This document shows, piece after piece, positions 7,609-16,376 of a stretch of 64,000 bases of DNA. Under the pieces are notes generated by a model, which saw only the letters and a list, made by a program, of their open reading frames with translations, did not search any database and was not told the origin of the DNA. Location of the stretch: contig CALEZT010000187.1 of NCBI GenBank assembly GCA_937927975.1, positions 1 to 64,000 on the forward strand, in the 5' to 3' direction. The stretch's first letter is position 1; every line of letters begins with the position of its first letter. This DNA comes from an uncultured Phycisphaerales bacterium (GTDB lineage: Bacteria > Planctomycetota > Phycisphaerae > Sedimentisphaerales > Anaerobacaceae). The position numbers and the translations under genes are program-made.

Positions 7609-9258
7609 GTGACAACGCGATGGCTTCTGTCGTTTCCGATCCTTGCCCAGTTCACCCTCCTGGCCGCCGCGCCGGCGGCCCAAGTCCGCACCGACGCGGA
7701 CATCGTCATTTATGGGGGCACTTGTGCCGCGGTGACCGCGGCGGTTCAGGCCGACCGCATGGGCAAGTCGGTGGTCATCGTTTGTCCCGAGAAACATCTG
7801 GGCGGCATGAGCAGCGGCGGCTTGGGCTTCACCGACACCGGGGACAAGTCCGTCATCGGAGGCCTGTCGCGTGAGTTCTACCATCGTCTTTGGCTTCACT
7901 ATCAAAGCCCGGAAGCCTGGCGGTGGCAGAAGCGCGAGGCATTCGGCAATCGGGGCCAGGGCACCCCGGCCATCGACCTGGAGCGGCGGACCATGTGGAT
8001 CTTCGAGCCCCACGTGGCCGAGCGGGTGTTCGAGGACTTCATTGCAGAATGCGAGATTCCCGTCTATCGCGACGAATGGCTCGACCGCGATTCGGGCGTT
8101 CACAAAGACGGTCTTCGCATCGTCTCGATCACGACGCTGGGCGGCAAGACCTTCACCGGTCGGATCTTCATCGACGCCACCTACGAGGGGGATCTGATGG
8201 CAGCCGCCGGCGTCAGTTATCACGTCGGACGCGAGGCCAACGACCGCTACGGCGAGCAATACAACGGCGTCCAGAAGGACGTTCGCCATCACGGGCATTA
8301 CTTCAAGAAGCCGGTCAGCCCTTACGTGGTTCCGGATGATCCGTCGAGCGGATTGCTGCCGCGGATCAGCTCGGAGCCCCCGGGCGAGAACGGGCAGGGC
8401 GATCATCGCATCCAGGCCTACTGCTACCGGATGTGCCTGACGCAAGTGGAAGGCAATCGCATTCCTTTCGCGAAACCCCAAGGGTACGATGCGAACCAAT
8501 ACGAGCTGTTGCTCCGTGTGCTGGCCACCGGCTGGCGCGAGGTCTTCGCGAAGTTCGACGCAATCCCCAACGCCAAGACCGACACGAACAACCACGGTCC
8601 TTTCAGCACAGACAACATCGGGATGAATTATGACTATCCCGAGGCTTCGTATGCCCGCCGACGCGAAATCCTCAAGGAGCACGAGGTCTATCAAAAGGGC
8701 CTGATGTATTTCCTGGCCAACGATCCGCGCGTGCCTCAGGACGTCCGCGAGCCGATGAGCCGATGGGGTCTGGCTGCCGATGAGTTCAAGGACAACGGCG
8801 GCTGGCCGCACCAGATCTACGTCCGCGAGGCCCGCCGGATGATCGGGAGCTACGTCATGACCGAAAAAGACTGCCTGGCCCGGCTGCAGACGCCTGAACC
8901 GGTCGGCATGGGGTCCTATGTGATGGATTCGCACAACGTTCAGCGGTATGTCGCGAGCGACGGATTCGTTCAGAACGAAGGCGACGTCGGCGTCTCCCCG
9001 CCTCGCGCGTATCAGATCGCCTTCGGTTCGCTCATGCCCCGTCAGGAGGAGTGCGTGAATCTGCTGGTGCCGGTGTGCGTGTCGTCGTCGCACATCGCCT
9101 ATGGCTCGATTCGCATGGAGCCGGTGTTCATGATCCTGGGCCAGAGCGCCGCCACCGCGGCGTCGTTCGCCATCGACGCTGACTGCTCGGTGCAGAAAGT
9201 GGATTACCGCAGCCTGCGGGACAGACTCCTGGCGGACGGGCAGGTGCTCAGTCGATAG
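7609..9258 (+). CDS. Exported FAD-dependent oxidoreductase
   Basis: A 549-residue protein of the FAD-dependent oxidoreductase family PF12831. A GTG start at 7609 has a perfect AGGAGGTG ribosome site at 7600-7607 and gives a clean Sec signal (RWLLSFPILAQFTLLAAAPAAQ); a longer open frame from 7486 would bury that signal, so it was rejected. The FAD-binding Rossmann motif is ADIVIYGGTCAAVTAAVQAD, followed by 'GGMSSGGLGFTDTG'. A C-terminal family block 'VPVCVSSSHIAYGSIRMEP' and 'GQSAATAASFAI' are also present. The usual context of such enzymes in planctomycetes is oxidation of sugars or related polyols outside the cytoplasm. The substrate cannot be read from sequence. Confidence 0.88.
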   Translation: MTTRWLLSFPILAQFTLLAAAPAAQVRTDADIVIYGGTCAAVTAAVQADRMGKSVVIVCPEKHLGGMSSGGLGFTDTGDKSVIGGLSREFYHRLWLHYQSPEAWRWQKREAFGNRGQGTPAIDLERRTMWIFEPHVAERVFEDFIAECEIPVYRDEWLDRDSGVHKDGLRIVSITTLGGKTFTGRIFIDATYEGDLMAAAGVSYHVGREANDRYGEQYNGVQKDVRHHGHYFKKPVSPYVVPDDPSSGLLPRISSEPPGENGQGDHRIQAYCYRMCLTQVEGNRIPFAKPQGYDANQYELLLRVLATGWREVFAKFDAIPNAKTDTNNHGPFSTDNIGMNYDYPEASYARRREILKEHEVYQKGLMYFLANDPRVPQDVREPMSRWGLAADEFKDNGGWPHQIYVREARRMIGSYVMTEKDCLARLQTPEPVGMGSYVMDSHNVQRYVASDGFVQNEGDVGVSPPRAYQIAFGSLMPRQEECVNLLVPVCVSSSHIAYGSIRMEPVFMILGQSAATAASFAIDADCSVQKVDYRSLRDRLLADGQVLSR

Positions 9259-9288
9259 GGTGCGTCCGGAACGCTCGGGAAAATGGGC

Positions 9289-9317
9289 TTGCATCGGTCC
9301 GCCAGGGGGGCTATAAT
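9289..9317 (+). promoter_or_regulatory. Predicted sigma-70 promoter with a long leader
   Basis: TTGCAT (9289-9294), a 17-base spacer and TATAAT (9312-9317). The first good start codon is at 9517, so the transcript would carry a leader of about 190 bases. I see no known riboswitch consensus in it. Confidence 0.6.
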
Positions 9318-9516
9318 CGCCTCTGTAGGTTGATGACGACCATATTACTGGGGGATGGAACCCGCTTCTGGGAAGGACGGTCCCGTCGAGTTGCGCTTGC
9401 TTCCGCGTAGGGGGCGCATTTGGCTTCAACGGACGTCAGGCGGTCTTGGTGCGTACACCATGCACGCGACAACAACCGGGCAGGAGCATGCTGCACCGGA
9501 GTGAGGAGGATCAGCG

Positions 9517-10782
9517 ATGAAATGGCCAACGATTCGAAACGTGCTATTGACAGCGGCTTTCTGGGGCATCTTCGTGGCGGGTCTGCCGACGGGGGGCGAC
9601 GGCCTGGCAATCGCCTCCGGCGACGACCTGGATCGGGTACTTCCGGACAAAACCGATCCGACGGAACCGAACGATCGTGCGGACAGGCCTGTGATCGTCG
9701 AGGATTTCGACGATGACCGCTTGAGCGATTCCTGGACGCTGTCCGGCGACGACATCGAGAATTGCCGGATGGAAGAGGCCAACGGTCGCCTGGAGTTCTT
9801 GGCGACGGAAAAGGCCCAGGGGGTCGCGGCGTATTGCGTCGCGACGGGCTGGCAGATCGATCCGACGCACGACTTCTCCTTCAAGGTGAACCACCACTAC
9901 GGCCTGGTGAGCGACACCGATGGTCGGCTTTTCGTCGGCCTCTCACCCGACGCGAACGATCTGTCCACGCGGTACGTCATGCTCGGGGTCGGGTGCGGCA
10001 GGGAATACCCCTACATCTGGTTCGAATCGATCGACACGCGGGACTTGCAGATGGATTTCAGCGGCCGTCGCCAGGACGACGGGACGCTCTACGTCTCGTA
10101 CAACGCAACTCGCGACGAACTGTATCTGAGCACAATCGGCTATGGCGATCCCAACGCCTGGGCGGTGATCGGCGGTCTGGTCGGGAACTCCTGGCAGGGC
10201 GGTCCCCTCAGCGTGTTTCTCGGAGGCGGCACCGACGGTCAGGAGATCCTCTCGGGCGACGCCTGGTTCGACGATTTCGTCGTCGAGACCGGCAACGTGA
10301 CGGGCAGCCCGTCAGAGGAGACGATTCGCGAGGTGTATCGATTCTGGTCGCCTGGAATCTCGCGGCATTTCTACACAATGGACACCGCGGAACGGGACTG
10401 GCTCATCCGTGAATACGCGGAGGTCTGGACGTACGAAGGCCCCGCTTACAGGGCGGCTCCCTCGGCTTTCCAGAAGGGGCTTCTGCCCGTGTATCGATTC
10501 TGGTCCCCGATCGGGCAGTCTCACTTCTACACGATCGTCGAGATCGAGAAGCAGACGCTGATCGAGGAGTACTCGTACTACTGGACCTTCGAGGGAGTGG
10601 CCTTCTACGCCTATCCGGAAGGCTCCCAGCCCGAGGAATGCCTGCCGGTCTATCGATTCTGGAACGTCACCGACAACAGCCACTTCTATACGATGGACGA
10701 GGGCGAGAGGGATAACCTCATGCGGGAATACCCCCATATCTATGCTTACGAAGGGATTGCGTACTACGCATATGGGTTGTGA
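9517..10782 (+). CDS. Secreted protein with three C-terminal DUF5648 repeats
   Basis: A 421-residue exported protein. ATG 9517 follows GAGGAGGATCAGCG and opens a Sec signal peptide (residues 1-33). Residues about 58-262 form a jelly-roll-like module (EDFDDDRLSDSW... to ...DAWFDDFVVETG) that is repeated at the C-terminus of the 13515 protein. Residues about 272-421 hold three DUF5648 units, each reading roughly VYRFW(S/N)...HFYT(M/I)...E...W.(Y/F)EG.A, a repeat usually found in secreted or surface proteins of unknown function. No catalytic motif is visible. It probably binds a ligand at the cell surface; this is inference. A strong terminator follows at 10819. Confidence 0.82.
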   Translation: MKWPTIRNVLLTAAFWGIFVAGLPTGGDGLAIASGDDLDRVLPDKTDPTEPNDRADRPVIVEDFDDDRLSDSWTLSGDDIENCRMEEANGRLEFLATEKAQGVAAYCVATGWQIDPTHDFSFKVNHHYGLVSDTDGRLFVGLSPDANDLSTRYVMLGVGCGREYPYIWFESIDTRDLQMDFSGRRQDDGTLYVSYNATRDELYLSTIGYGDPNAWAVIGGLVGNSWQGGPLSVFLGGGTDGQEILSGDAWFDDFVVETGNVTGSPSEETIREVYRFWSPGISRHFYTMDTAERDWLIREYAEVWTYEGPAYRAAPSAFQKGLLPVYRFWSPIGQSHFYTIVEIEKQTLIEEYSYYWTFEGVAFYAYPEGSQPEECLPVYRFWNVTDNSHFYTMDEGERDNLMREYPHIYAYEGIAYYAYGL

Positions 10783-10818
10783 GCCCGTTTGGCCGGACTG
10801 CTGACTATTACGTAACTG

Positions 10819-10881
10819 AACTGCGGATTGCAGATCCGGGCAGTCGCCTCGCGACTCCCGCCTCCAATCCGCAGTTTTTTT
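10819..10881 (+). terminator. Intrinsic terminator after the 9517 gene
   Basis: A perfect 12-bp outer stem, AACTGCGGATTG (10819-10830) with CAATCCGCAGTT (10865-10876), encloses an inner GTCGC-CTC-GCGAC hairpin and runs straight into seven T residues (10875-10881). Confidence 0.85.
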
Positions 10882-11014
10882 CTGCGCCTTGGCGGAGAAT
10901 TCCCAGAAATCCGGTTACCGCATCGTCGGCGCGTGCCTTACGACGAGTGAAGGTCTCCGACGGTCCGGCGTTCGGGCCGTCGTCGCTTCTGAGATCCTGC
11001 AGGAGGCTGGACGT

Positions 11015-12259
11015 ATGAACGCCGCGGTTGATGCGAAGAAGCCTGCGATCCTGTGGTTTACGCAGGCAATGTTCCTGTACGCGATTCTGGGCTTGTGCGG
11101 TGCGAGCCTCGCGGGTGTGTCCGACCATCTCTTCTGGGGCCAGATCCTCCAGAGCAGAGTCTATGACGACCCGGCCTACGCGACCCCGCTTCAGGTCTTT
11201 CATCTGAAACTGGAGACCGATGAAACCGTAACCTTGATCGAGTTCTCGACGCCCGCCGGGTATTGGGACCTCATTCCCAACGAGGCATCCACTCTCTCCG
11301 ATGAAGTCGAGACGTACCACTGGACCTATGACGCCACCCAAGTCTGGGAGTACTGGGGGTACTTCGCCCATCCCGACGCTCTGGGGGATTTCTTCGGCGA
11401 CGGGGAGTACATCATCATCGTTCGCTATTCTGACGGTACCGAGGAGGCGACGGCCGTCTGGTATGCAGTGCCGGGGGAGGATCTGGCCATCGCGCCGCCG
11501 ACACAGAAGCCCCATATCACCAGGCCCTCCTATGACGGCGTGACTGCCTCCCCTGTGGCGTTCGAATGGGACCCTGTGGTCGATGCGAACGTCTGGGACG
11601 TGTTCGTGAGAGTCTGGGACCCCAATGAGGGCTATCTGGTCTCGGACCTCTACGACGCCAACGCGACTGCGTCGTATCCCTACAGCCTGTCCGAGGGGAA
11701 GTACTCCGCGGAGCTGTCGTTCGAGAACTACTACGACGCCGTGAACGGCGACGGCATCCCCTTCGATCTGATCAAGTCCACCACGCTATGGCATCCGTTC
11801 GAGGTGATCTACAGCACGGTGTATCGATTCCATGCCCCGGCCACCGACCAGGTTTTCTACACGATGGACGACAGCGAGAAGAACGCGCTGATCGAGGAGT
11901 ACTCGGACGTCTGGAAGTTCGAAGGTCCTGCATTCCACGCCTGGGCGACGAGGTACTTCGCCGACCTGGCGCCTGTTCACCGGTTCTGGTCCGAGCGGTC
12001 GGGCTCGCATCTGTACACGATCGACCAGGCCGAGAAGGACGCGCTTCTGGCCCACCCGTCATGGACCTACGAGGGCGTAGCTTTCCACGCCTATCCCGAG
12101 GGCCGCCAACCCGACGACAGCCTGTCCGTCTATCGGTTTTGGAATCCCTGGAACAACTCGCACCTCTACACGATCGACCCGCATGAAGCCCAGAGGCTCC
12201 TCACGCAGTATCAGGACAAGTTCATCTTCGAGGGCGCCGCCTTCTACGTGTACGAATGA
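11015..12259 (+). CDS. Secreted DUF5648-repeat protein, paralogue of the 9517 protein
   Basis: A 414-residue protein. ATG 11015 is preceded by a perfect AGGAGG (11001-11006, 8-base spacing); the longer frame from 10889 would put 42 extra residues before the signal peptide (ILWFTQAMFLYAILGLCGAS). The N-terminal half is a beta-rich domain not shared with the neighbour; residues near 190-280 look Ig/Fn3-like (FEWDPVVDANVWDVFVR). The C-terminal 150 residues are three DUF5648 units (VYRFHAP, VHRFWSE, VYRFWNP, each followed by FYT/LYT and FEG/YEG). The shared C-terminus with 9517 suggests tandem duplication followed by replacement of the N-terminal domain. Function is unknown. Confidence 0.82.
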   Translation: MNAAVDAKKPAILWFTQAMFLYAILGLCGASLAGVSDHLFWGQILQSRVYDDPAYATPLQVFHLKLETDETVTLIEFSTPAGYWDLIPNEASTLSDEVETYHWTYDATQVWEYWGYFAHPDALGDFFGDGEYIIIVRYSDGTEEATAVWYAVPGEDLAIAPPTQKPHITRPSYDGVTASPVAFEWDPVVDANVWDVFVRVWDPNEGYLVSDLYDANATASYPYSLSEGKYSAELSFENYYDAVNGDGIPFDLIKSTTLWHPFEVIYSTVYRFHAPATDQVFYTMDDSEKNALIEEYSDVWKFEGPAFHAWATRYFADLAPVHRFWSERSGSHLYTIDQAEKDALLAHPSWTYEGVAFHAYPEGRQPDDSLSVYRFWNPWNNSHLYTIDPHEAQRLLTQYQDKFIFEGAAFYVYE

Positions 12260-12398
12260 CGCTTTGGCCGAAGGACTGTTCGCTGTTGCGAATGCTCTGG
12301 ACTCTTGTGCGGCGGATGCCTCGGCGGTAGAGTGGTCAGCGATGGGATCGTGTTCACGATGGCTTGCATCGCCGGCATGTGCGAAGGAGGTAGACATT

Positions 12399-13352
12399 AT
12401 GGGCCAACAATCAGATGGGGTTTCGCGACGGGCTGTTCTGAAGGGTTCTCTGGCCGGGGTGGCGATGGCCGCGACGGGGGTTCGCGCTTCGGCCGAGTCA
12501 GGACCGGAGAGACGTCTGCGGCTGGGCGGACCGGTCTTCGAGAAATGGCAGGACCCGCAGGGCTGGGTCGATGCGGTTCGGCGCCTTGGCTATCGGGCCG
12601 CCTACTGCCCCCTCGGGCCAGGGGCCTCCGATGCCGAGGTGCGAACCTACGAAGACGCCGCCCGAAAGGCCGACATCGTCATTGCGGAGGTGGGAGCCTG
12701 GAGCAATCCGATATGCCGCGACGAGCCGGCACGGCAGGCGGCTCTGGAGAAGTGCCGCACGCATCTGGCTCTGGCCGACCGGATCGGCGCGCGATGCTGC
12801 GTCAATATCGCGGGTTCTCTCAGCGACACCTGGGACGGCCCCTCCGCCAGGAACTTCACGCAGGAGGCGTTCGATCTGATCGTTCAGACGACCCGCTCGA
12901 TCATCGACGCGGTCAAGCCGACGAGAACGTACTACACCCTGGAAACGATGCCCTGGGCGTATCCCGATTCCGCGGACTGCTATCTGAGGCTGGTCAAAGC
13001 GATCGACCGAAAGGGCTTCGCGGTGCACCTGGACCCGGTGAACCTGGTGTGCAGCCCGCAGCGGTACTACGGCAACGCCGATCTGATCCGCGAATGTTTC
13101 GAGAAGCTGGGCCCGAACATCCGCAGTTGTCATGCCAAGGACATTCTTTTGCAAACGAAGCTGACGACGCACCTCGATGAGGTCCGCCCGGGCACAGGGG
13201 GGCTGGACTACGCGGTGTTCCTGAAGGAACTGAGCCGATTCCCCGGCACGCCGCTGATGCTGGAGCATCTGCCCAACGCCGAGGAATACCAGAAGGCCGC
13301 AGAGCACGTCCGCACGTTGGCGGCCGGCCTTCGGATCTTCGATTTGTCGTGA
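12399..13352 (+). CDS. Tat-exported sugar phosphate isomerase/epimerase family protein
   Basis: A 317-residue TIM-barrel protein of the xylose isomerase-like / AP endonuclease 2 superfamily. ATG 12399 follows AAGGAGG (12384-12390); the open frame continues upstream to 12183 but that part overlaps the preceding gene. The N-terminus has a twin-arginine signal (SRRAVLKGSLAGVAMAATG). Likely metal ligands are the Glu in 'YTLETMPWA', the Asp in 'VHLDPVNLV', the His in 'SCHAKDI' and the Glu in 'LMLEHLPNA', matching the family's pattern. Members isomerise or epimerise sugars and cyclitols. Its position among other exported sugar oxidoreductases suggests work on sugar derivatives in the periplasm. The substrate is unknown. 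Confidence 0.87.
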   Translation: MGQQSDGVSRRAVLKGSLAGVAMAATGVRASAESGPERRLRLGGPVFEKWQDPQGWVDAVRRLGYRAAYCPLGPGASDAEVRTYEDAARKADIVIAEVGAWSNPICRDEPARQAALEKCRTHLALADRIGARCCVNIAGSLSDTWDGPSARNFTQEAFDLIVQTTRSIIDAVKPTRTYYTLETMPWAYPDSADCYLRLVKAIDRKGFAVHLDPVNLVCSPQRYYGNADLIRECFEKLGPNIRSCHAKDILLQTKLTTHLDEVRPGTGGLDYAVFLKELSRFPGTPLMLEHLPNAEEYQKAAEHVRTLAAGLRIFDLS

Positions 13353-13417
13353 GCGATCGTGGATGTCGAGTGGTTGGCTCCGATCGGGTCTCCCGTTCGG
13401 GACGGTCCCACTTCGTG

Positions 13418-13447
13418 TTGCAGAACCATGCGAGGTTTTGGTATAAT
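13418..13447 (+). promoter_or_regulatory. Predicted sigma-70 promoter of the GLUG protein gene
   Basis: TTGCAG (13418-13423), an 18-base spacer and a perfect TATAAT (13442-13447), 68 bases upstream of the ATG at 13515. Confidence 0.65.
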
Positions 13448-13464
13448 CAATCCACAATTATACC
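13440..13464. promoter_or_regulatory. Palindrome overlapping the -10 box (candidate operator)
   Basis: GGTATAAT (13440-13447) and ATTATACC (13457-13464) form a perfect 8-bp inverted repeat with 9 bases between, and the left arm contains the -10 hexamer. It could be a repressor site or a 5' transcript hairpin. No regulator is identifiable. Confidence 0.45.
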
Positions 13465-13514
13465 GGAACGCTGTTGTTCCCCGTGCGATTGCATCCGAAT
13501 GGAGGATTGGGGTT

Positions 13515-16286
13515 ATGAGAAGTCTTTGTCATGCGTTCTTCACAGGCATGCTCGCCCTATGTGGACCGGCGGCGTTGGGCGAAACGGATGACTATGTCTT
13601 CGTCGCCGCATCCAGCACGATCATCCAGACGGGCGGTATCGCCGGGATCCATTGGACTTACGCCACAGCCGGTCGATTTCATCTGACCGTTGATCGCGAC
13701 AGAGGAACCGCCGGGTTTGGGCATGTGGATGCCAATGCCGTTGACGACAGCCCCTATCGTCGGACCCTCGACCCGAACGATGTGTTCGGCATGACACACC
13801 TGGTCGGCACGATCCTCGCAGACGCGTCCATCCGATTCACAGGCACGGCCGGCGATGGCAGCTCCATCGTCATCCTGCTGACGTTCGAGGGCAACCGCGT
13901 GCACTTGGCGGGTGAAACTACTCCCCCGGCCGGGAGTGCGGACTTCTTTGTTTTCGCCCTTGAGGCGAGTGCCGAGCGACGCTACTCAGGAGGCGTCGGG
14001 ACTGGAAGGAACCCCTATGAGATCGCCACGGCCACCGATCTGATCGCCCTCAGCGAGACGCTCGCGGATTGCGACAAGCACTTCGTCCTGACCGCCGACA
14101 TCGATCTGAATCCTGGTCTGCCCGGCCGCAAGGTCTTTCACACCGCTATCATCGCGCCGGTTACGGAGACGGTGACGGAGGACTATGAAGGGCCGACGTT
14201 CTCGGGCGTCTTCGACGGTCGGGGGCACAAGATCCTCAACGCGACGCTTACCGGCCATGAGAATCTGGGGATCTGGGGTCATCTCGGTCGCGGGGCGATG
14301 GTGCTGAACCTCGTTGTCGAAGGAGTGCACATCGTCGGGACAGGCGATTGCATCGGTGGCATCGTCGGGTACAATCAATGGGGGTGCATCCTGAACAGCT
14401 ATGCCACCGGTTCGGTCTCAGGAGCCCGCTACGTGGGCGGATTGGTCGGGTACAACTGCGACGGAATCATCTCGAACAGCCACAGCACTGTTGGCGTCAC
14501 CGGCAGCCAGTACGCCGGGGGATTGGGAGGGGCGAATGAGAGGGGGCATATCTCGAACAGCTTCTGGGATGTCGCCATTTCCGGACAGGCGACCAGCGCC
14601 GGCGGCACAGGTCTGACCCCTGCCCGGATGCGGGACCGCCAGGTATTCGTGGACGCTGGGTGGGACTTCGAAGGCGAATCGAAGAACGGAACCTGTGAGG
14701 TTTGGACGATGGCGGCCAACGGGGCCTATCCGATTTTGACCGTGCCGACTGGCGACGCACGGGAGGAGTTGGACGGGGAAGGCACTGAGGAGCGACCCTA
14801 TCGCCTCAAGACTATTCAAGACCTCGGGATGATGTGGCGTCGTCCCGGTGCGTGCTATGAGTTGGCGTCCGACCTCGATTTGTCCGAGGTCAAGTGGTCG
14901 ATGGCGCCGGTTCCTGTGTTTGGGGGGCAATTGGATGGGCGGCGTCATCGTATTGTGAACATGACCCTCACCGGAGCCGGCTATCTGGCGCTGTTCGGAC
15001 GTATTGCCGAGGGGGCAATCGTATCGGACTTGCATCTGGAGGATGTGACGGTCACTGGCGCTGGGGCCTTCGTCGGAGGTCTGGTGGGCTTCAATGGCGG
15101 TCTGGTTCTGAACTGTGGCGTCTCGGGCCTAGTGAGTGGAAGCTATTCCACCGGCGGGCTGATCGGGTCCAATGAGCCGGGCATCATCTCGGGCTGTTGC
15201 AGTATCGGGTCCGTCCGTGGGAGAGGCCAGGACAACGTTGGGGGCCTTGTCGGAAGGAATTCGGGCCAGATCACCAACTGCTATAGCCGGGCTTCGGTCA
15301 CCGGCGGCAGCGAGGATCTGGGTGGTCTGGTTGGAGCGGAGCATGGCACGGTCGTCAATTGTTACAGCACCGGTTCCGTCACCGGCGGACACCAGGATGT
15401 CGGCGGCCTCCTGGGAGAGTGTCACGATGGCATGGTGCTGGGTTGTTTCTGGGACATCCTGACTTCCGGCCAATTGGCAGGCGAATGTGGGGCCGGCAGG
15501 ACCACCGAAGCCATGCAGAGGGCACGCACATTCCTCGATGCCGGTTGGGATTTCGTGGGCGAGACGGTCAATGGCTCACAGGATGTCTGGTGGATCTTCG
15601 ATGGGCGGGACTATCCGCGGCTGTGGTGGGAACGGGTGCTGGGCGATGACTTCGAGGACGGCAAGGCGGGTCCCTTGTGGTTTGTCTATGAGCCCGAGCC
15701 GGAACTCGCCCGAATCCGCGAGGTGAACGGGAGGTTGGAAGCGCGCACCGTCGGGTCGTGGGAGAACGTGGATGCGATCTACGTCTCCGACGGCTGGCGG
15801 CTCGATACCACCAAGGACTTCGCGATCCGCGTCGATTTCCATTTCAGCAAGCAAGGCGCAGGCGATGGACGGGTCACTCTCGGCGTGGGGCCGAGTCTGG
15901 ACCCTGACGCGAGACGATGGGCCCAATTGGAGGCCGGTTGCTTCGACACCGGGCCGTTCTACCTCTACGAAGTGTCCGACGGATTCTGGGTGCAGGAAGT
16001 GGTCGCCGACCGTTCCGCCGACGAAGGGGCGCTCTTGATGTCCTACAATTCGGCGGCCGACGAGCTATACTTCAGTCATTCGGGTCACGGCAAGGCGAAC
16101 GCCTGGCAGACGGTGTCCGGATTGCTGGCAGGCCGATGGGGCGGCGCGCCGGTCTACGTCTTTCTCGGCATCGGTTCCGAGGGGATGGTCCTGACCGGAG
16201 CGGACGCCTGGCTGGACGACTTCGCAGTCAGTGTGGGCACGCTTGTCCAGGGAACGCCGGATGGCGAAGACGACATGGATGACTGA
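13515..16286 (+). CDS. Secreted GLUG-repeat protein with shared jelly-roll-like C-terminus
   Basis: A 923-residue exported protein. ATG 13515 follows GGAGGA (13501-13506) and opens a signal peptide (RSLCHAFFTGMLALCGPAALG). Two clusters of GLUG-type repeats (about residues 280-355 and 520-640) read like 'GGLVGYNxGxIxNSYSTGSV'. Each cluster ends in the same closing block, 'DAGWDFEGESKNGTCEVW' and 'DAGWDFVGETVNGSQDVW', so the two halves are an internal duplication. Residues about 708-912 repeat the module of the 9517 protein (SYNSAADELYFS, DAWLDDFAV). GLUG repeats form beta-helix-like stalks in adhesins and polysaccharide-active proteins of many bacteria. A surface-binding role is likely but inferred; no catalytic residues are seen. 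Confidence 0.85.
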   Translation: MRSLCHAFFTGMLALCGPAALGETDDYVFVAASSTIIQTGGIAGIHWTYATAGRFHLTVDRDRGTAGFGHVDANAVDDSPYRRTLDPNDVFGMTHLVGTILADASIRFTGTAGDGSSIVILLTFEGNRVHLAGETTPPAGSADFFVFALEASAERRYSGGVGTGRNPYEIATATDLIALSETLADCDKHFVLTADIDLNPGLPGRKVFHTAIIAPVTETVTEDYEGPTFSGVFDGRGHKILNATLTGHENLGIWGHLGRGAMVLNLVVEGVHIVGTGDCIGGIVGYNQWGCILNSYATGSVSGARYVGGLVGYNCDGIISNSHSTVGVTGSQYAGGLGGANERGHISNSFWDVAISGQATSAGGTGLTPARMRDRQVFVDAGWDFEGESKNGTCEVWTMAANGAYPILTVPTGDAREELDGEGTEERPYRLKTIQDLGMMWRRPGACYELASDLDLSEVKWSMAPVPVFGGQLDGRRHRIVNMTLTGAGYLALFGRIAEGAIVSDLHLEDVTVTGAGAFVGGLVGFNGGLVLNCGVSGLVSGSYSTGGLIGSNEPGIISGCCSIGSVRGRGQDNVGGLVGRNSGQITNCYSRASVTGGSEDLGGLVGAEHGTVVNCYSTGSVTGGHQDVGGLLGECHDGMVLGCFWDILTSGQLAGECGAGRTTEAMQRARTFLDAGWDFVGETVNGSQDVWWIFDGRDYPRLWWERVLGDDFEDGKAGPLWFVYEPEPELARIREVNGRLEARTVGSWENVDAIYVSDGWRLDTTKDFAIRVDFHFSKQGAGDGRVTLGVGPSLDPDARRWAQLEAGCFDTGPFYLYEVSDGFWVQEVVADRSADEGALLMSYNSAADELYFSHSGHGKANAWQTVSGLLAGRWGGAPVYVFLGIGSEGMVLTGADAWLDDFAVSVGTLVQGTPDGEDDMDD

Positions 16287-16376
16287 GGTTCTCCCGATCG
16301 CGCCGGTGACGTACGGCCAAACGAACCGGGTTCATGGCGTGTGACCCGCGCGAGACCCTCGGATGTGGCCTGTCGT

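Noticed and set aside
9318..9516. Known riboswitch in the leader before 9517
   Set aside because: I compared it by eye with the cyclic-di-GMP, cobalamin, TPP and glycine consensus elements and saw no convincing match.
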